64,000 nt of DNA from an uncultured Collinsella sp. (GCA_905208975.1 CAJLRE010000001.1:48577-112576); one strand, 5' to 3'; shown: positions 35,855-44,353, counted from the first letter of the stretch. Made by a program: numbers and translations. The notes: a model not told the origin generated them from the sequence alone.

Positions 35855-36381
35855 CCGAGCACCTCCTTTTTGTATTGCCTGTATGCACAGACCATCTCTT
35901 GATAACTCCGCTCTGAAGGCGACGAGGCCAACGCCTCTCCTTCATCGAATATAAGCCGCTCGAGCAGATCCCAATCAAGTCGGTCGATAAATGTTCGACT
36001 ATGGAGGTCGACGATGTCGTTCGGACGATAGGCATAAAGCTTCATCACCGCCAGATCCTCCAAAGATGGCGTAAAGTACCTGATAAAATGCGCCCCGATC
36101 TCCAATGGGATCAGTCGATCTTCGTAATTGAATGGCATCTGGTTGCAATATGCCACTACCATGCCATTCACCTCGGGGTATCGAGCTATGATCTCGCGGA
36201 GGCACCTGTCTGCCTCAAACACATCAATGTCATGTGTAACCGACCGATTCGTCACATCGTTTAGCATGAAGGCGCTTCCTCCCACCAATACAACGCTCGG
36301 CCTATCGTCTCTTGGACCTATTTCCAGCTCCGCCTCTTCGTCAATATCCAAAAGAGTCTGCTCTAAATCCTGCTTATACAT
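35851..36381 (-). CDS. DUF6036-like nucleotidyltransferase (AbiEii/MNT type)
   Basis: Predicted 176 residues. The nucleotidyltransferase core is visible: VVLVGGSAFML (Gly34-Ser36) and THDIDVFEA with the metal pair Asp51 and Asp53; later LEIGAHFIRYF and DLAVMKLYAYRPNDIVDL match the helical support of AbiEii/DUF6036 proteins. Members of this superfamily act as toxins that modify tRNA or proteins, or as their antitoxins. It is the first gene of the pair, before the HTH gene. Base composition is lower in GC than the neighbours, which hints at transfer. ATG at 36381 with AGGA upstream. Confidence 0.65.
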   Translation of the reverse strand: MYKQDLEQTLLDIDEEAELEIGPRDDRPSVVLVGGSAFMLNDVTNRSVTHDIDVFEADRCLREIIARYPEVNGMVVAYCNQMPFNYEDRLIPLEIGAHFIRYFTPSLEDLAVMKLYAYRPNDIVDLHSRTFIDRLDWDLLERLIFDEGEALASSPSERSYQEMVCAYRQYKKEVLG

Positions 36382-36504
36382 AGCAAATCCTATTATTATT
36401 CATCTTCAATAATACTATTCAGTCGCACGACAGGACCCACAGGATGCAAGAATCCTACTCGTGGCGAGAATCCCTACACCCTAGAAGTCCTAATGTGACA
36501 AACG

Positions 36505-36939
36505 CTAACTCTCCCAGCCGGCGCGGATGGTTGTTGTGACGTCACCTAGGCGCTGGCCTAGGGCCGCTAGATGCTGGAGCACCTCGTTGGGCGATGCGCC
36601 GTTGAGGATGCACGTGAGGGCATACGACGCCAGAAAGATGGCCGCAAGCCCCAGCGGGATGAGCACGATCATCGCCAAGGTGCGCAGGCGCTGGCCCACG
36701 CGGCGACGACGCGCACGACGCTTGTCGAACGCGAGCTCCTGCGCATATGAATCTTGCTGTACGGAATAGGCCTCTGGTGCCGATTCACACCCGGGCACAG
36801 CTGCAGGTACAGCAGCGGGCACGACATTTTGCGCAAAGGGCTGGACTGCCGCCCCTTGCATTTGCATCTCCATGAGTCGTTGCTGCTGACGCAGCATGCG
36901 CTCAGCTTGTTGCTGCGGAGTCTCAAGAAACAAATCCAT
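36505..36939 (-). CDS. Small single-pass membrane protein, unknown function
   Basis: Predicted 144 residues, not recognised. The N-terminal part is Gln/Met-rich and helical (PQQQAERMLRQQQRLMEMQM), then a low-complexity Ala/Val/Pro stretch, a basic patch (DKRRARRRRVGQRL, about 73-86) and one membrane helix (about 89-113, LAMIVLIPLGLAAIFLASYAL), leaving about 30 residues outside. The positive patch before the helix places the N-terminus in the cytoplasm. MDLFL at 36939 was chosen for GGAGG 5 bases upstream. No clear partner gene. Confidence 0.6.
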   Translation of the reverse strand: MDLFLETPQQQAERMLRQQQRLMEMQMQGAAVQPFAQNVVPAAVPAAVPGCESAPEAYSVQQDSYAQELAFDKRRARRRRVGQRLRTLAMIVLIPLGLAAIFLASYALTCILNGASPNEVLQHLAALGQRLGDVTTTIRAGWES

Positions 36940-37170
36940 GCTGGCCTCCAAAATCGGAGCATTCGACGCTTACGCCCAGCATCCCGCACCGCCATGACCG
37001 CGACAACGCAATCCGTAGCAATAGCCGCAAAGTTTCTTGTTGACAAAAGCTGTCGAAAACCTCAACAACTCCCCTACCAGCACTTTCTCTGAGCTTTTTT
37101 CGCCAACAATCTTTTGGCCTTCCACCCTTACGCCAACTGACCAAAATCTAACCAAAAGCTTGACGAAAAT

Positions 37171-37191
37171 TGTGGGGACAGGGACCCCACA
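37171..37191. repeat. Short GTGGGG-CCCCAC hairpin with GGGACAG word
   Basis: GTGGGGACAGGGACCCCAC: a 6-bp stem whose loop carries ACAGGGA. It is one of several palindromes in the window with a GGGACAG or CTGTCCC word. Confidence 0.45.
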
Positions 37192-37198
37192 CAAAAAC

Positions 37199-37222
37199 GT
37201 GCCGCCCCAAAAGGGGCGGCAC
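37199..37222 (-). terminator. Terminator of the rubrerythrin transcript
   Basis: GTGCCGCCCC and GGGGCGGCAC form a perfect 10-bp stem with a 4-base loop, followed by GTTTTTG on the minus strand. It lies 170 bases past the rubrerythrin stop, beyond the long palindrome at 37273. Confidence 0.7.
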
Positions 37223-37272
37223 ACAAACTTCTAATCAGCTTTTCAGTAACGAGCACGCGACGACCCGAAGCC

Positions 37273-37370
37273 GGAGCGCAGGGCGGGAGGCCGGATCGCC
37301 TTCCCTCAACGCGACCCTGCGGAGCCGTGAGCGGGGAGGGAAGGCGATCCGGCCTCCCGCCCTGCGCTCC
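37273..37370. repeat. Perfect 35-bp inverted repeat, 98 bp in all
   Basis: The left arm 37273-37307 begins GGAGCGCAGGGCGGGAGGCC, and the right arm 37336-37370 is its exact complement; the loop is 28 bases. A perfect match over 35 bases means recent origin or strong selection. It starts 20 bases after the rubrerythrin stop. Confidence 0.85.
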
Positions 37371-37390
37371 GCAGCAGCCAGCGCCAAGCG

Positions 37391-37930
37391 CTAGTAGTTC
37401 ACCACCTGCTCCTCAAAGTACGCCTTGGGGTGGTTGCACACCGGGCACACCTCAGGCGCCTCGGCACCCACATGCAGGTGCCCGCAGTTCAGGCACTTCC
37501 ACACCTTTACGCCCTCACGCTCAAACACCTCGCCCGACTCGATGCGCTCGACGAGCTTGTTGTAGCGCTCCTCGTGGGCCTTCTCGACGGCGGCGACACC
37601 ACGGAACTTTGCGGCAATCTCGGCAAAGCCCTCTTCCTCGGCGGTCTTGGCAAACTCGTCGTACATCGTGGTCCACTCGTAGTTCTCACCCGCGGCGGCA
37701 TCGCGCAGATTGTCCAGGGTATCGGGGACGGCGCCATCGTGCAGATACTTAAACCACAGTTTGGCGTGCTCGGACTCGTTGCCAGCCGTCTCGGCAAAGA
37801 TGTTCGAGATCTGAACGTAGCCGTCCTTCTTGGCCTTGGAGGCATAGTAGCGATACTTGGTGTGTGCCTGGGACTCACCGGCAAAAGCGGTCTCAAGGTT
37901 CTTCTTGGTTTGAGAATTCTCAAAATCCAT
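37391..37930 (-). CDS. Rubrerythrin
   Basis: Predicted 179-residue peroxide-reducing non-heme iron protein that protects anaerobes from oxidative stress. N-terminal ferritin-like diiron domain (about 1-135) with glutamates in [23 protein letters not shown] and [12 protein letters not shown]-terminal rubredoxin domain with Cys-x2-Cys pairs CLNCGH and CPVCNHP. ATG at 37930 was chosen over a start 18 bases upstream because AAGGGAAG lies at fair distance. It is followed by the long perfect palindrome. Confidence 0.95.
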   Translation of the reverse strand: MDFENSQTKKNLETAFAGESQAHTKYRYYASKAKKDGYVQISNIFAETAGNESEHAKLWFKYLHDGAVPDTLDNLRDAAAGENYEWTTMYDEFAKTAEEEGFAEIAAKFRGVAAVEKAHEERYNKLVERIESGEVFEREGVKVWKCLNCGHLHVGAEAPEVCPVCNHPKAYFEEQVVNY

Positions 37931-38044
37931 AGGTGTACTTCCCTTCAACGCATGCCGCCCGTAGGCTTCGAGCGGCCTCGTCTTTAGGATGCCCTCATGC
38001 CGAAAATCTAAACCTTACAATCCTGTTCTTCAGATTTGCACGGG

Positions 38045-38950
38045 CTAGATGCTCAGCCAGCGATCGCCCTCGGCTCGGCAAAAGCCCTCACGCTCCAGGT
38101 CGGCCAGAATGCCCGCGACAAGCTCGCGCTCGACCGGTCCACGCCCAGCCGCCGCTTCCATCTCGTTAACGCCCACCACGGCATCAGCAAGCGTAATCCC
38201 CGCCGGCTGGCCATCGCGCGCTGCCAGCAACATGCGCACGATATGCGCGCGCTTTTGGCGACGTGAGCCCTCAAACTTTGATTGATGGCTATAGCCCGCC
38301 GAGCGCCTGGACGGATTGGGCAACGTCTTTTTTAGATATGCGCCGTAATCTAGCAACGCGTAATACCACGCGCGCGGCGTATCGGCATCATCGAGCGGCA
38401 CGGCAAAGGGAGCGATCTCGTCGGTCGCCGCACCGGGGGCCGCCGGACAGGCCGCCTGAATCAGCGGCACCAGCTCGCGATCGGGAACAGCCGGTACATC
38501 GGGAAAGAAGTGATGCAGAAAGACCGTGCGCACGTTGGTCTCCAGATACACGCCCGGAAGATCAAACGCAAACGACCGGATACCTTGCGCCGTTGCCGGG
38601 CCAATACCAGGCAGAGCGACCAAGTCACGCGTCTCGTGCGGAAACTCCCCGCCCCAATCCTCTACGACCCGTTGAGCGGCCCCGTGAAGCGCCAGAGCGC
38701 GTCGGTTGTAGCCCATGCCCTGCCAAGCGTCCAAAACATCGGAAGGCGCGGCCTGGGCAAGCGCCTGCACGGTCGGAAAGCGATCGAGCCACGCCGGCAT
38801 ACGCGTCTCCACGCGTGGCACCTGTGTTTGCTGCAACATGACCTCGGAAAGCCAAATGATGTACGGATCGCGCGTGCGGCGCCACGGAAGGTCGCGATAA
38901 CGCAGGACCCCTTCCGAACGAATCATCGAACGAAAGGGGTCCTGAATCAT
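38045..38950 (-). CDS. MutY-like adenine glycosylase lacking the Fe-S cluster
   Basis: Predicted 301-residue HhH-GPD protein. MutY features: SEVMLQQTQVPRVE with Glu36, GMGYNRRALAL, and HhH LPGIGPATAQG (113-123). Two departures: the catalytic Asp position reads Glu137 (YLETNVRTVF where MutY has LDGNVKRV), and the C-terminal Cys-x6-Cys-x2-Cys-x5-Cys loop is absent (LLDYGAYLKKTLPNPSRRS). There is no NUDIX-like 8-oxoG domain either, so 8-oxoG:A specificity is doubtful. Clusterless MutY relatives are known in other bacteria. It is 21 bases downstream of an Rrf2 gene and probably in its operon. Confidence 0.72.
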   Translation of the reverse strand: MIQDPFRSMIRSEGVLRYRDLPWRRTRDPYIIWLSEVMLQQTQVPRVETRMPAWLDRFPTVQALAQAAPSDVLDAWQGMGYNRRALALHGAAQRVVEDWGGEFPHETRDLVALPGIGPATAQGIRSFAFDLPGVYLETNVRTVFLHHFFPDVPAVPDRELVPLIQAACPAAPGAATDEIAPFAVPLDDADTPRAWYYALLDYGAYLKKTLPNPSRRSAGYSHQSKFEGSRRQKRAHIVRMLLAARDGQPAGITLADAVVGVNEMEAAAGRGPVERELVAGILADLEREGFCRAEGDRWLSI

Positions 38951-38971
38951 ATCTATGCTCCTTATGCGGCG

Positions 38972-39457
38972 CTATTCCTCCCGGCATGTATACGCACAGG
39001 TGGCGTACTCGGGAAACGCTTCGCGGTCGGCGAACTTGGGATCGACGGCCGGGAACTGGCGGTGAGCGACGATGTCGCCGAGCGAAACGGAATCGAGGTA
39101 GTCGCGCATCAATGCTTGAGCTCCGGCCCACAGGGGATGATAGCAGCACGTGCCCATGCGTGCACAGTCGCCATCGGGTGCGGTGCAATCATTCATAACC
39201 ATAGGGCCCTGAACGGCCTCGACGACCTGACGAATGGTAACGTCGTCCGGACTGACCTTGAGACGCATGCCACCGTGGACGCCACGCAGGCTCTCCACAA
39301 TACCGGCCTGGACCAAACCGTGCTGAATCGAGCGGGCAAACGAATACGGGACATTGACCTCTTCGGCAGCGGTGCGAACAGAAAGCAAACGCTCCGGATC
39401 CTCGGCAAGCATCGCCAACATACGAAGGGCGTAATCAGTCTTCCTCGATATGTCCAT
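38972..39457 (-). CDS. Rrf2-family Fe-S regulator
   Basis: Predicted 161-residue winged-helix regulator. N-terminal SRKTDYALRMLAMLAED and RGVHGGMRLKVSPDDVTIRQVVEAVQG are hallmarks of Rrf2/IscR/NsrR proteins; Cys91, Cys98, Cys104 and Cys105 (CTAPDGDCARMGTCC) can hold an Fe-S cluster for sensing redox, NO or cluster status. ATG at 39457 follows AAAGGGG; the open frame runs 156 bases further 5' but crosses the promoter. It precedes the clusterless MutY-like gene, so a stress-linked repair operon is plausible. Confidence 0.88.
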   Translation of the reverse strand: MDISRKTDYALRMLAMLAEDPERLLSVRTAAEEVNVPYSFARSIQHGLVQAGIVESLRGVHGGMRLKVSPDDVTIRQVVEAVQGPMVMNDCTAPDGDCARMGTCCYHPLWAGAQALMRDYLDSVSLGDIVAHRQFPAVDPKFADREAFPEYATCAYTCREE

Positions 39458-39616
39458 TTTTCCCCTTTCAAGGAATACGAACAGCTCGAACGAGCTCCGG
39501 GGCCGAGCTTGTGTCGAGACGCTAAATGACCGCAGGACATCCAAATGGTAAATCGGATATCCACTGAGTGCCGCGCTTGGAGCGAAATGCATCAGATGCG
39601 GCCTACAGTGCAATTT

Positions 39617-39645
39617 AGTATAACCTAACTCCCTGTCTCGTTGAA
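39617..39645 (-). promoter_or_regulatory. Sigma-70-type promoter of the Rrf2 operon
   Basis: On the minus strand TTCAAC (39640-39645), 17 bases, then TATACT (39617-39622), 160 bases upstream of the chosen start codon. Confidence 0.5.
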
Positions 39646-39778
39646 CAGGTGTTGCGCAACAAAGCTGTTGTTTAGACAGATATGCTTATTAGATTTTACT
39701 TGCGTTCCCGAAGGGGCGGGGATTCTGGGCGAAGATGCGCCAGGGCGATCGTTCTATCGAAACAAAGTGCATCAAACG

Positions 39779-39807
39779 CAAAAAGCCACGTCCGAAGACG
39801 TGGCTTT
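39779..39807 (-). terminator. Terminator of the tRNA-Asp gene
   Basis: AAAGCCACGTC and GACGTGGCTTT form a perfect 11-bp stem with the stable loop TTCG and a run of T on the minus strand, 9 bases after the tRNA CCA end. Confidence 0.92.
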
Positions 39808-39815
39808 AATTGCGT

Positions 39816-39893
<78 letters not shown>

Positions 39894-39939
39894 AGGCAGG
39901 CGTTCGCGTTTGTTTCCGCTCGCGTGCGCTGCGGGGATT

Positions 39940-39969
39940 AGTATACACAGAAGTCTGTCCGGCGCGCAA
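39940..39969 (-). promoter_or_regulatory. Promoter of tRNA-Asp
   Basis: On the minus strand TTGCGC (39964-39969), 18 bases, then TATACT (39940-39945), about 47 bases before the mature tRNA 5' end. Confidence 0.6.
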
Positions 39970-40000
39970 CAACTTTTTTGAAAAAATTTTTTGGTCCCTC

Positions 40001-40148
40001 CGGGAGGGTCTCCGGGGCCGGCGGGCGCGGGTTAAGTTTGCTGCTCTACAGTCCTGCGCAAGACGGAAAGCACATTAAGTGCTTTCCTTTGCGTGCGGAA
40101 CTCGCGACAAACTTAACCTCCGCCCTCAGCCCCGGAGACCCTCCCTGC
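40001..40148. repeat. 148-bp imperfect palindrome
   Basis: The outer arms GGGAGGGTCTCCGGGG and CCCCGGAGACCCTCCC are perfect; the arms continue through GGGTTAAGTTTG against CAAACTTAACCTCC to a central stem GGAAAGCACA/TTAAGTGCTTTCC. About 70 bases per arm pair with small gaps. It is noncoding. The 408-base gap between tRNA-Asp and the phosphodiesterase gene holds little else except the tRNA promoter and a terminator. Confidence 0.75.
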
Positions 40149-40260
40149 CGTCACTTTCTTCAACCAGTTCTTGTTGCTCGCCGCTTCGCGGCTCGGCGGC
40201 CCCGTTCTCCGTGGCGGGGTTGTCTTAGATTCTTGTTGAGACTCTGCCTTTGGCTCAAAG

Positions 40261-40294
40261 AAAACGGGGGATGCATTGTGCATCCCCCGTTTTT
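40261..40294 (-). terminator. Bidirectional terminator after the phosphodiesterase gene
   Basis: AAAACGGGGGATGCA and TGCATCCCCCGTTTT form a 15-bp perfect stem with a 3-base loop, 8 bases past the stop codon. Confidence 0.88.
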
Positions 40295-40301
40295 GTTGCG
40301 G

Positions 40302-40769
40302 TTAGTCCAAGTCAATAAACTTGGTGCTTAGGATCTTGCCGTCTTTAACGAGCATTCTGGCCATGGTGGGGCCTCGGCTGCCTCTGGGGTAGCTGGCGCT
40401 GCCCGGGTTGAGGACTAGGCAGCGGCCCACCTGGGCTTCTTTGGTTACGTGGGTGTGGCCGTTGATGGCTACGTCCACCGATCCCACTGGGAGGTCTTCG
40501 CGGTAGTGGGCTACGGCGAATTTGAGGCCTTCGTAAGTAAAGAGCGCAAGACGGTCTACATCGGGGCCGTAGTCGCGGTAGTAATCGTTGTTGCCCAGTA
40601 CGGCCCGCACGGGGGCGATGGTGCACAGGTGCTCGTAGTCCATCTCTGACGTAAGGTCGCCGGCGTGGATGATCAGGTCTGCGCCCTCAAGCTCATCCAA
40701 GAGCGCAGGCGATAAATAGCCGTGGGTGTCCGAGATGATGTCGATGCGCTTGGCGCTTGCACTGTTCAT
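40302..40769 (-). CDS. YfcE/MJ0936-type metallophosphoesterase
   Basis: Predicted 155-residue calcineurin-like phosphodiesterase with a two-metal site: DIISDTHGYL (Asp and His), IHAGDLTS, VLGNNDYY, VAHYRED, NGHTHV. Compact proteins of this class hydrolyse small phosphodiesters; the physiological substrate is unknown. Start ATG with GGAAGGGATCCC upstream. Monocistronic, with a strong terminator. Confidence 0.9.
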   Translation of the reverse strand: MNSASAKRIDIISDTHGYLSPALLDELEGADLIIHAGDLTSEMDYEHLCTIAPVRAVLGNNDYYRDYGPDVDRLALFTYEGLKFAVAHYREDLPVGSVDVAINGHTHVTKEAQVGRCLVLNPGSASYPRGSRGPTMARMLVKDGKILSTKFIDLD

Positions 40770-40865
40770 GGGATCCCTTCCGCAAAAAACGATTCGGCAG
40801 ATACATGCAAAAAAGGCCCCACGGCTCCGCAGACGATGGGTCTACAGGGCTGCGGGGCCAGTGTG

Positions 40866-41582
40866 CTAGAGACTCAGGGCCTTCTTGAGCGGCACGACGC
40901 GGCGGCGCGAAACCGGCACGCGTTCGTCGACGCCCGTAATGCCCAGCTGGATGGCGCCCGAGGGCACCGTCTCAACGTCCGTAACGCACGCCAAGTTGAC
41001 GATATAGCGGCGGTGAACACGGAAGAAGCCAAAGTCGCAGAGCTTGGCCTCAAACTGCGCCAGCGAGGTCGTCGACAAAAAGCGATCATCGACGGTATAG
41101 ATGCAGGAGTAATCGTCCTTGGCCATGATAAAGCGAATGTCGTCCACGGGAATGAGCACCTTGCGGCCGCCCTTTTCCACCGGGATACGCTCGATGGTCA
41201 CTTTGCTGTCCGTAACCGGCTTGGCGCGTTGCATGACCTTCTCGATCGCGCGATCCAAGCGAGCTTCCTCGACCGGCTTCATCAGATAATCGACGGCATC
41301 GACGTCGAATGCCTCGACCGCATGGTCGCTATACGCAGTCACAAACACGATCGCCGGCGGATTTTTGAGCTTATGCAGCGCCTCGGCAAGTTGCAGGCCC
41401 GAGGCACCGGGCATCGAAATATCGAGAAACACGACATCCACGCGACTTTCCATAAGCATCTCGATGGCGGAGCGGACGCTCGACGCCTCCGTGATCGTGC
41501 CGATCTTGCCCGTTTGCTCGAGCAGGAAGCGAAGCTCCGAGCGAGCCGGCGCCTCATCATCCACAATCATCGCACGCAGCAT
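40866..41582 (-). CDS. LytTR-family response regulator (system 1)
   Basis: Predicted 238 residues. Receiver domain 1-120 with Asp54 (VVFLDISMPG) as phosphate acceptor and Lys in YLMKPVEEA; LytTR DNA-binding domain (about 135-238) with DDIRFIMAKDDYSCIYT, RVHRRYIVNLACV and RVPVSRRRV. It is the partner of the histidine kinase encoded 72 bases upstream. MLRAMIVDDE at 41582 was chosen as start because the receiver domain begins there; an ATG 21 bases earlier is also possible. Last gene of the glycosyltransferase-kinase-regulator operon. Confidence 0.9.
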   Translation of the reverse strand: MLRAMIVDDEAPARSELRFLLEQTGKIGTITEASSVRSAIEMLMESRVDVVFLDISMPGASGLQLAEALHKLKNPPAIVFVTAYSDHAVEAFDVDAVDYLMKPVEEARLDRAIEKVMQRAKPVTDSKVTIERIPVEKGGRKVLIPVDDIRFIMAKDDYSCIYTVDDRFLSTTSLAQFEAKLCDFGFFRVHRRYIVNLACVTDVETVPSGAIQLGITGVDERVPVSRRRVVPLKKALSL

Positions 41583-41654
41583 AGGGATAAAACCTTTCGT
41601 CAACTAACTACGCCGGGCATCCGTCGCATGACGTTGGGCCCGTAGCCTTTTATT

Positions 41655-42998
41655 TTACTCTTGAATGTCAAAGATGCTCTCTGACAAATCAAGATGAAGG
41701 AGCACTTTGGTGCCCTTGCCCGGCGCCGATTCGACACGCGTATAGGAGTGCGGCCCATAAAAGCGATGGATGCGCTCCGAAATATTGTGCATGGCCACAC
41801 CGGCGCCGCCACCCTGGGGAGAGCTGGCGTCGGGACGGGCAGAGCGCTCGTCAAACAGTCTGGCGGCGGTACCCTCATCCATGCCCACGCCATTATCGGC
41901 CACGGCAATCAAGATTGCATCCTCGCCGTCTTGGTGAACGGTCACGTCGATCCTCAGGGCGTCGTCATCGCCCATACCATGACGTACGGCGTTCTCGACA
42001 ATCGGCTGGATCACGAACGCCGGCACCAGCGTATCTTCCACGTCCTCGGACACATCGAACGTCGCAAGCACGCGGTCCTCGCCAAAGCGGGCCTTCTCAA
42101 AGGTAAGGTAGCGCTTGGTCTGTGCGACCTCGCGCGAGACCGGAATAAGCGATCCCGAGTTGTCGAGCGTGGCACGATAGAACGATGAGAACTCACGAAG
42201 CAGTTCGCGGGCCCGCAGCGGGTCGGTGCGCGTAAACGATGCAATGGTGTTCAGCGTGTTGAACAGGAAGTGCGGGTTAATCTGCGCCTGCAGCGCACGC
42301 ACCTCGGCGCGCGCCGTGAGCTCCTTTTGCACCTCGAGCTCGTGGATGGCGAGCTGTGTGGACAAGATCTCGGCAAAGCCCGAGGCAAGCGCGTACTGGG
42401 TACGGTCGACGGCGCGCGGGGTCTTGTAGTAGAACTTGAGCGTACCGACGGTACGATCGCCCACCTTGATGGGGGCGATAATGCCGGCGGGGACTTGGTT
42501 GTGCGAGCCGTCCGAGCCCACGACATCCACCATACGGTTGAACGACTGCACGATGCCATGTTCGATAACGTAGCGTGTGGCAAGCGTGTGGATGGGAGTA
42601 TCGGGCAGCAGTTTTTCCTCAAACTCGCCCGCGCAGGCAAGCACGTTGTCCTCGTCGGTGATGGCCACCGTCATGGCGCGCGTCTCGGGCAAAATGCGCC
42701 GGCACACCAAACGCGCCGACTCCTGCGTCAGACCGCCCTTAATGTCCTCGAGCATGGCCGAGGCCACCGAGAGCGTCTCCTCGGTGTACTGGGAGCGCAC
42801 CGAATCGGGATTGAGCGTCAAAAAGATAAAGATGCACAGAAAGATGCACAGCAGCGCGCAGGCAATCACCGTGGCGATCGGCTCGATACCGGTCACCAAG
42901 GCAAAAATAAAGTACACCAGCACGCAAATGGCGCAGGCAACGGCAATGATGCGAAAGATTGATATTGAACTATCGCGCTGGGCGCGGCGGTCGATCAT
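41655..42998 (-). CDS. LytS-type sensor histidine kinase (system 1)
   Basis: Predicted 447 residues. Two N-terminal membrane helices (about 14-36 and 42-62), a cytoplasmic GAF-like domain (about 75-220, AGIIAPIKVGDRTVGTLKFYY), His_kinase domain with His243 in QINPHFLFNTLNTI, and HATPase (VIQPIVENAVRHG, VADNGVGMD). The short extracytoplasmic loop suggests sensing in the membrane or cytoplasm. The start overlaps the glycosyltransferase stop by 4 bases (ATGA), so the two are translationally coupled. Confidence 0.9.
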   Translation of the reverse strand: MIDRRAQRDSSISIFRIIAVACAICVLVYFIFALVTGIEPIATVIACALLCIFLCIFIFLTLNPDSVRSQYTEETLSVASAMLEDIKGGLTQESARLVCRRILPETRAMTVAITDEDNVLACAGEFEEKLLPDTPIHTLATRYVIEHGIVQSFNRMVDVVGSDGSHNQVPAGIIAPIKVGDRTVGTLKFYYKTPRAVDRTQYALASGFAEILSTQLAIHELEVQKELTARAEVRALQAQINPHFLFNTLNTIASFTRTDPLRARELLREFSSFYRATLDNSGSLIPVSREVAQTKRYLTFEKARFGEDRVLATFDVSEDVEDTLVPAFVIQPIVENAVRHGMGDDDALRIDVTVHQDGEDAILIAVADNGVGMDEGTAARLFDERSARPDASSPQGGGAGVAMHNISERIHRFYGPHSYTRVESAPGKGTKVLLHLDLSESIFDIQE

Positions 42999-44182
42999 TC
43001 GGCCCCCTCCAGGATACTGATCAGTTGTGCGTCACGCCAAAGCCCGTCCATGATCTTGGGCCAAAAGCTCTGGAAACGCAGATAGCTTGCAGCGTTTTGG
43101 CGCGCATAGGCCTTTGCCTCGTCGATACCATGGCGCCAGATGCGCAGGTAGCCCTCATGCTCGCGGGTAAACACGCTGCGGACCATAGCGGTCTTGCGCA
43201 CGCGGTCGTCGAGCTCGCGCGAAATCCACGGGCCCGGGTAGGGCATGAGCGATGCCGCCGTAACGGGGATGAGCTCCTTTTGATGCGCGGCGAACGTCAA
43301 CTTGGCCCGTTCGTAGTACCAACGGTATACATCCTGCATAAAGCGCGGTGAGCGCTTTTCGGACTCCGGAGGCAGATGGCGCACGGTCCACTCGTTATCA
43401 AACCACACGTCGTAGCCAAACATACGCATGTTAAAGAGGTAATCCAAGTCCTCGCCGCGGGTGATAAACGGGTCAAAGGCCACACGCGTAAAGGCGCGGG
43501 CGTGCAGGGCCATCAGGCCGCCGCACACGTAGTTGGAGCGCGAGATGCGGGTGCCCGAGAGCGCCTTTTTCATCCAACGGTTGAACTCGATGCGCTTGGT
43601 CCACCAACGATGGCAGATGCCCGCCTTGTCCGTGGGAGCCAGCGGCGAGCCGTCGCGATCGTAGAAATAGCCGCTCTTGACCAAGATCGGCAGGCCCTGA
43701 CGCGTCTGCTGACCCAGCGCGTAGGTCGCGCGCTTCATAAAGTCGGCATCGATGACAGTCTCATCGTCATCCAAAAAGATAACCGCGTCATGCCCCAGCA
43801 CAGCGGCACAAGCTAGCCCCATGTTGCGGATGGCACCGTAGCCTCGCAGGCTCACGCACTCGCCCGAACCCTTAGGCGCGATCTGAGCAACCCGGTCTGC
43901 GATGCGCGAGGCCTGGGTGTTGGTGACAACGGTGACCTTGAGCGTGGGATGCGCGTCGACAATCTCGTGCACGCGCAGCGACACATCGGCTGTGGCAGAA
44001 ACGGGACAGACCACCAAAAGGATGATGCGCGGGATGTCACGTACCTGCTCAAGCGAGGCCAGGCAGCGGTCGAGTTCGGGATTGTCGGCGTTGAGTCGCG
44101 TCGAATGGTCATAGGTGCCAGGGGCGTTTGCGCAAGCGTCATCGCCCGCCCAATACGTTGGAATCACGACCGTGGCGTTCAT
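42995..44182 (-). CDS. Family 2 glycosyltransferase
   Basis: Predicted 395 residues. The GT-A fold starts NATVVIPTYWAGDD; metal/sugar-nucleotide motif FLDDDETVID (about 137-146); acceptor-side motif FITRGEDLDYLFNMRMFG. No membrane helix, so it acts in the cytoplasm, perhaps on a cell-wall glycan or glycolipid precursor. AGGGAGGG precedes ATG. As the first gene of an operon with a LytS/LytTR pair, it suggests surface-glycan synthesis is tied to that signal. Confidence 0.85.
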   Translation of the reverse strand: MNATVVIPTYWAGDDACANAPGTYDHSTRLNADNPELDRCLASLEQVRDIPRIILLVVCPVSATADVSLRVHEIVDAHPTLKVTVVTNTQASRIADRVAQIAPKGSGECVSLRGYGAIRNMGLACAAVLGHDAVIFLDDDETVIDADFMKRATYALGQQTRQGLPILVKSGYFYDRDGSPLAPTDKAGICHRWWTKRIEFNRWMKKALSGTRISRSNYVCGGLMALHARAFTRVAFDPFITRGEDLDYLFNMRMFGYDVWFDNEWTVRHLPPESEKRSPRFMQDVYRWYYERAKLTFAAHQKELIPVTAASLMPYPGPWISRELDDRVRKTAMVRSVFTREHEGYLRIWRHGIDEAKAYARQNAASYLRFQSFWPKIMDGLWRDAQLISILEGAE

Positions 44183-44204
44183 GCCTTACCCTCCCTGCAA
44201 CACA

Positions 44205-44241
44205 AAAACGGGACGCCGCCAAACACAGGCGACGCCCCGCG
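44205..44241 (-). terminator. Terminator of the UMF1 transporter gene
   Basis: On the minus strand GGGGCGTCGCC and GGCGGCGTCCC pair around TGTGTTT and are followed by GTTTTTGTG; this is just upstream of the glycosyltransferase gene. Confidence 0.78.
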
Positions 44242-44353
44242 ACCTAGCTGATTCCATCATACCCACTTGGGCAAATCATTGCTCGCAAGTCGCAATGTTT
44301 ATTGCGGATAACCCCAAAAGAGTACCGTGGACAGGCACAATAGCCGCTCGCTC

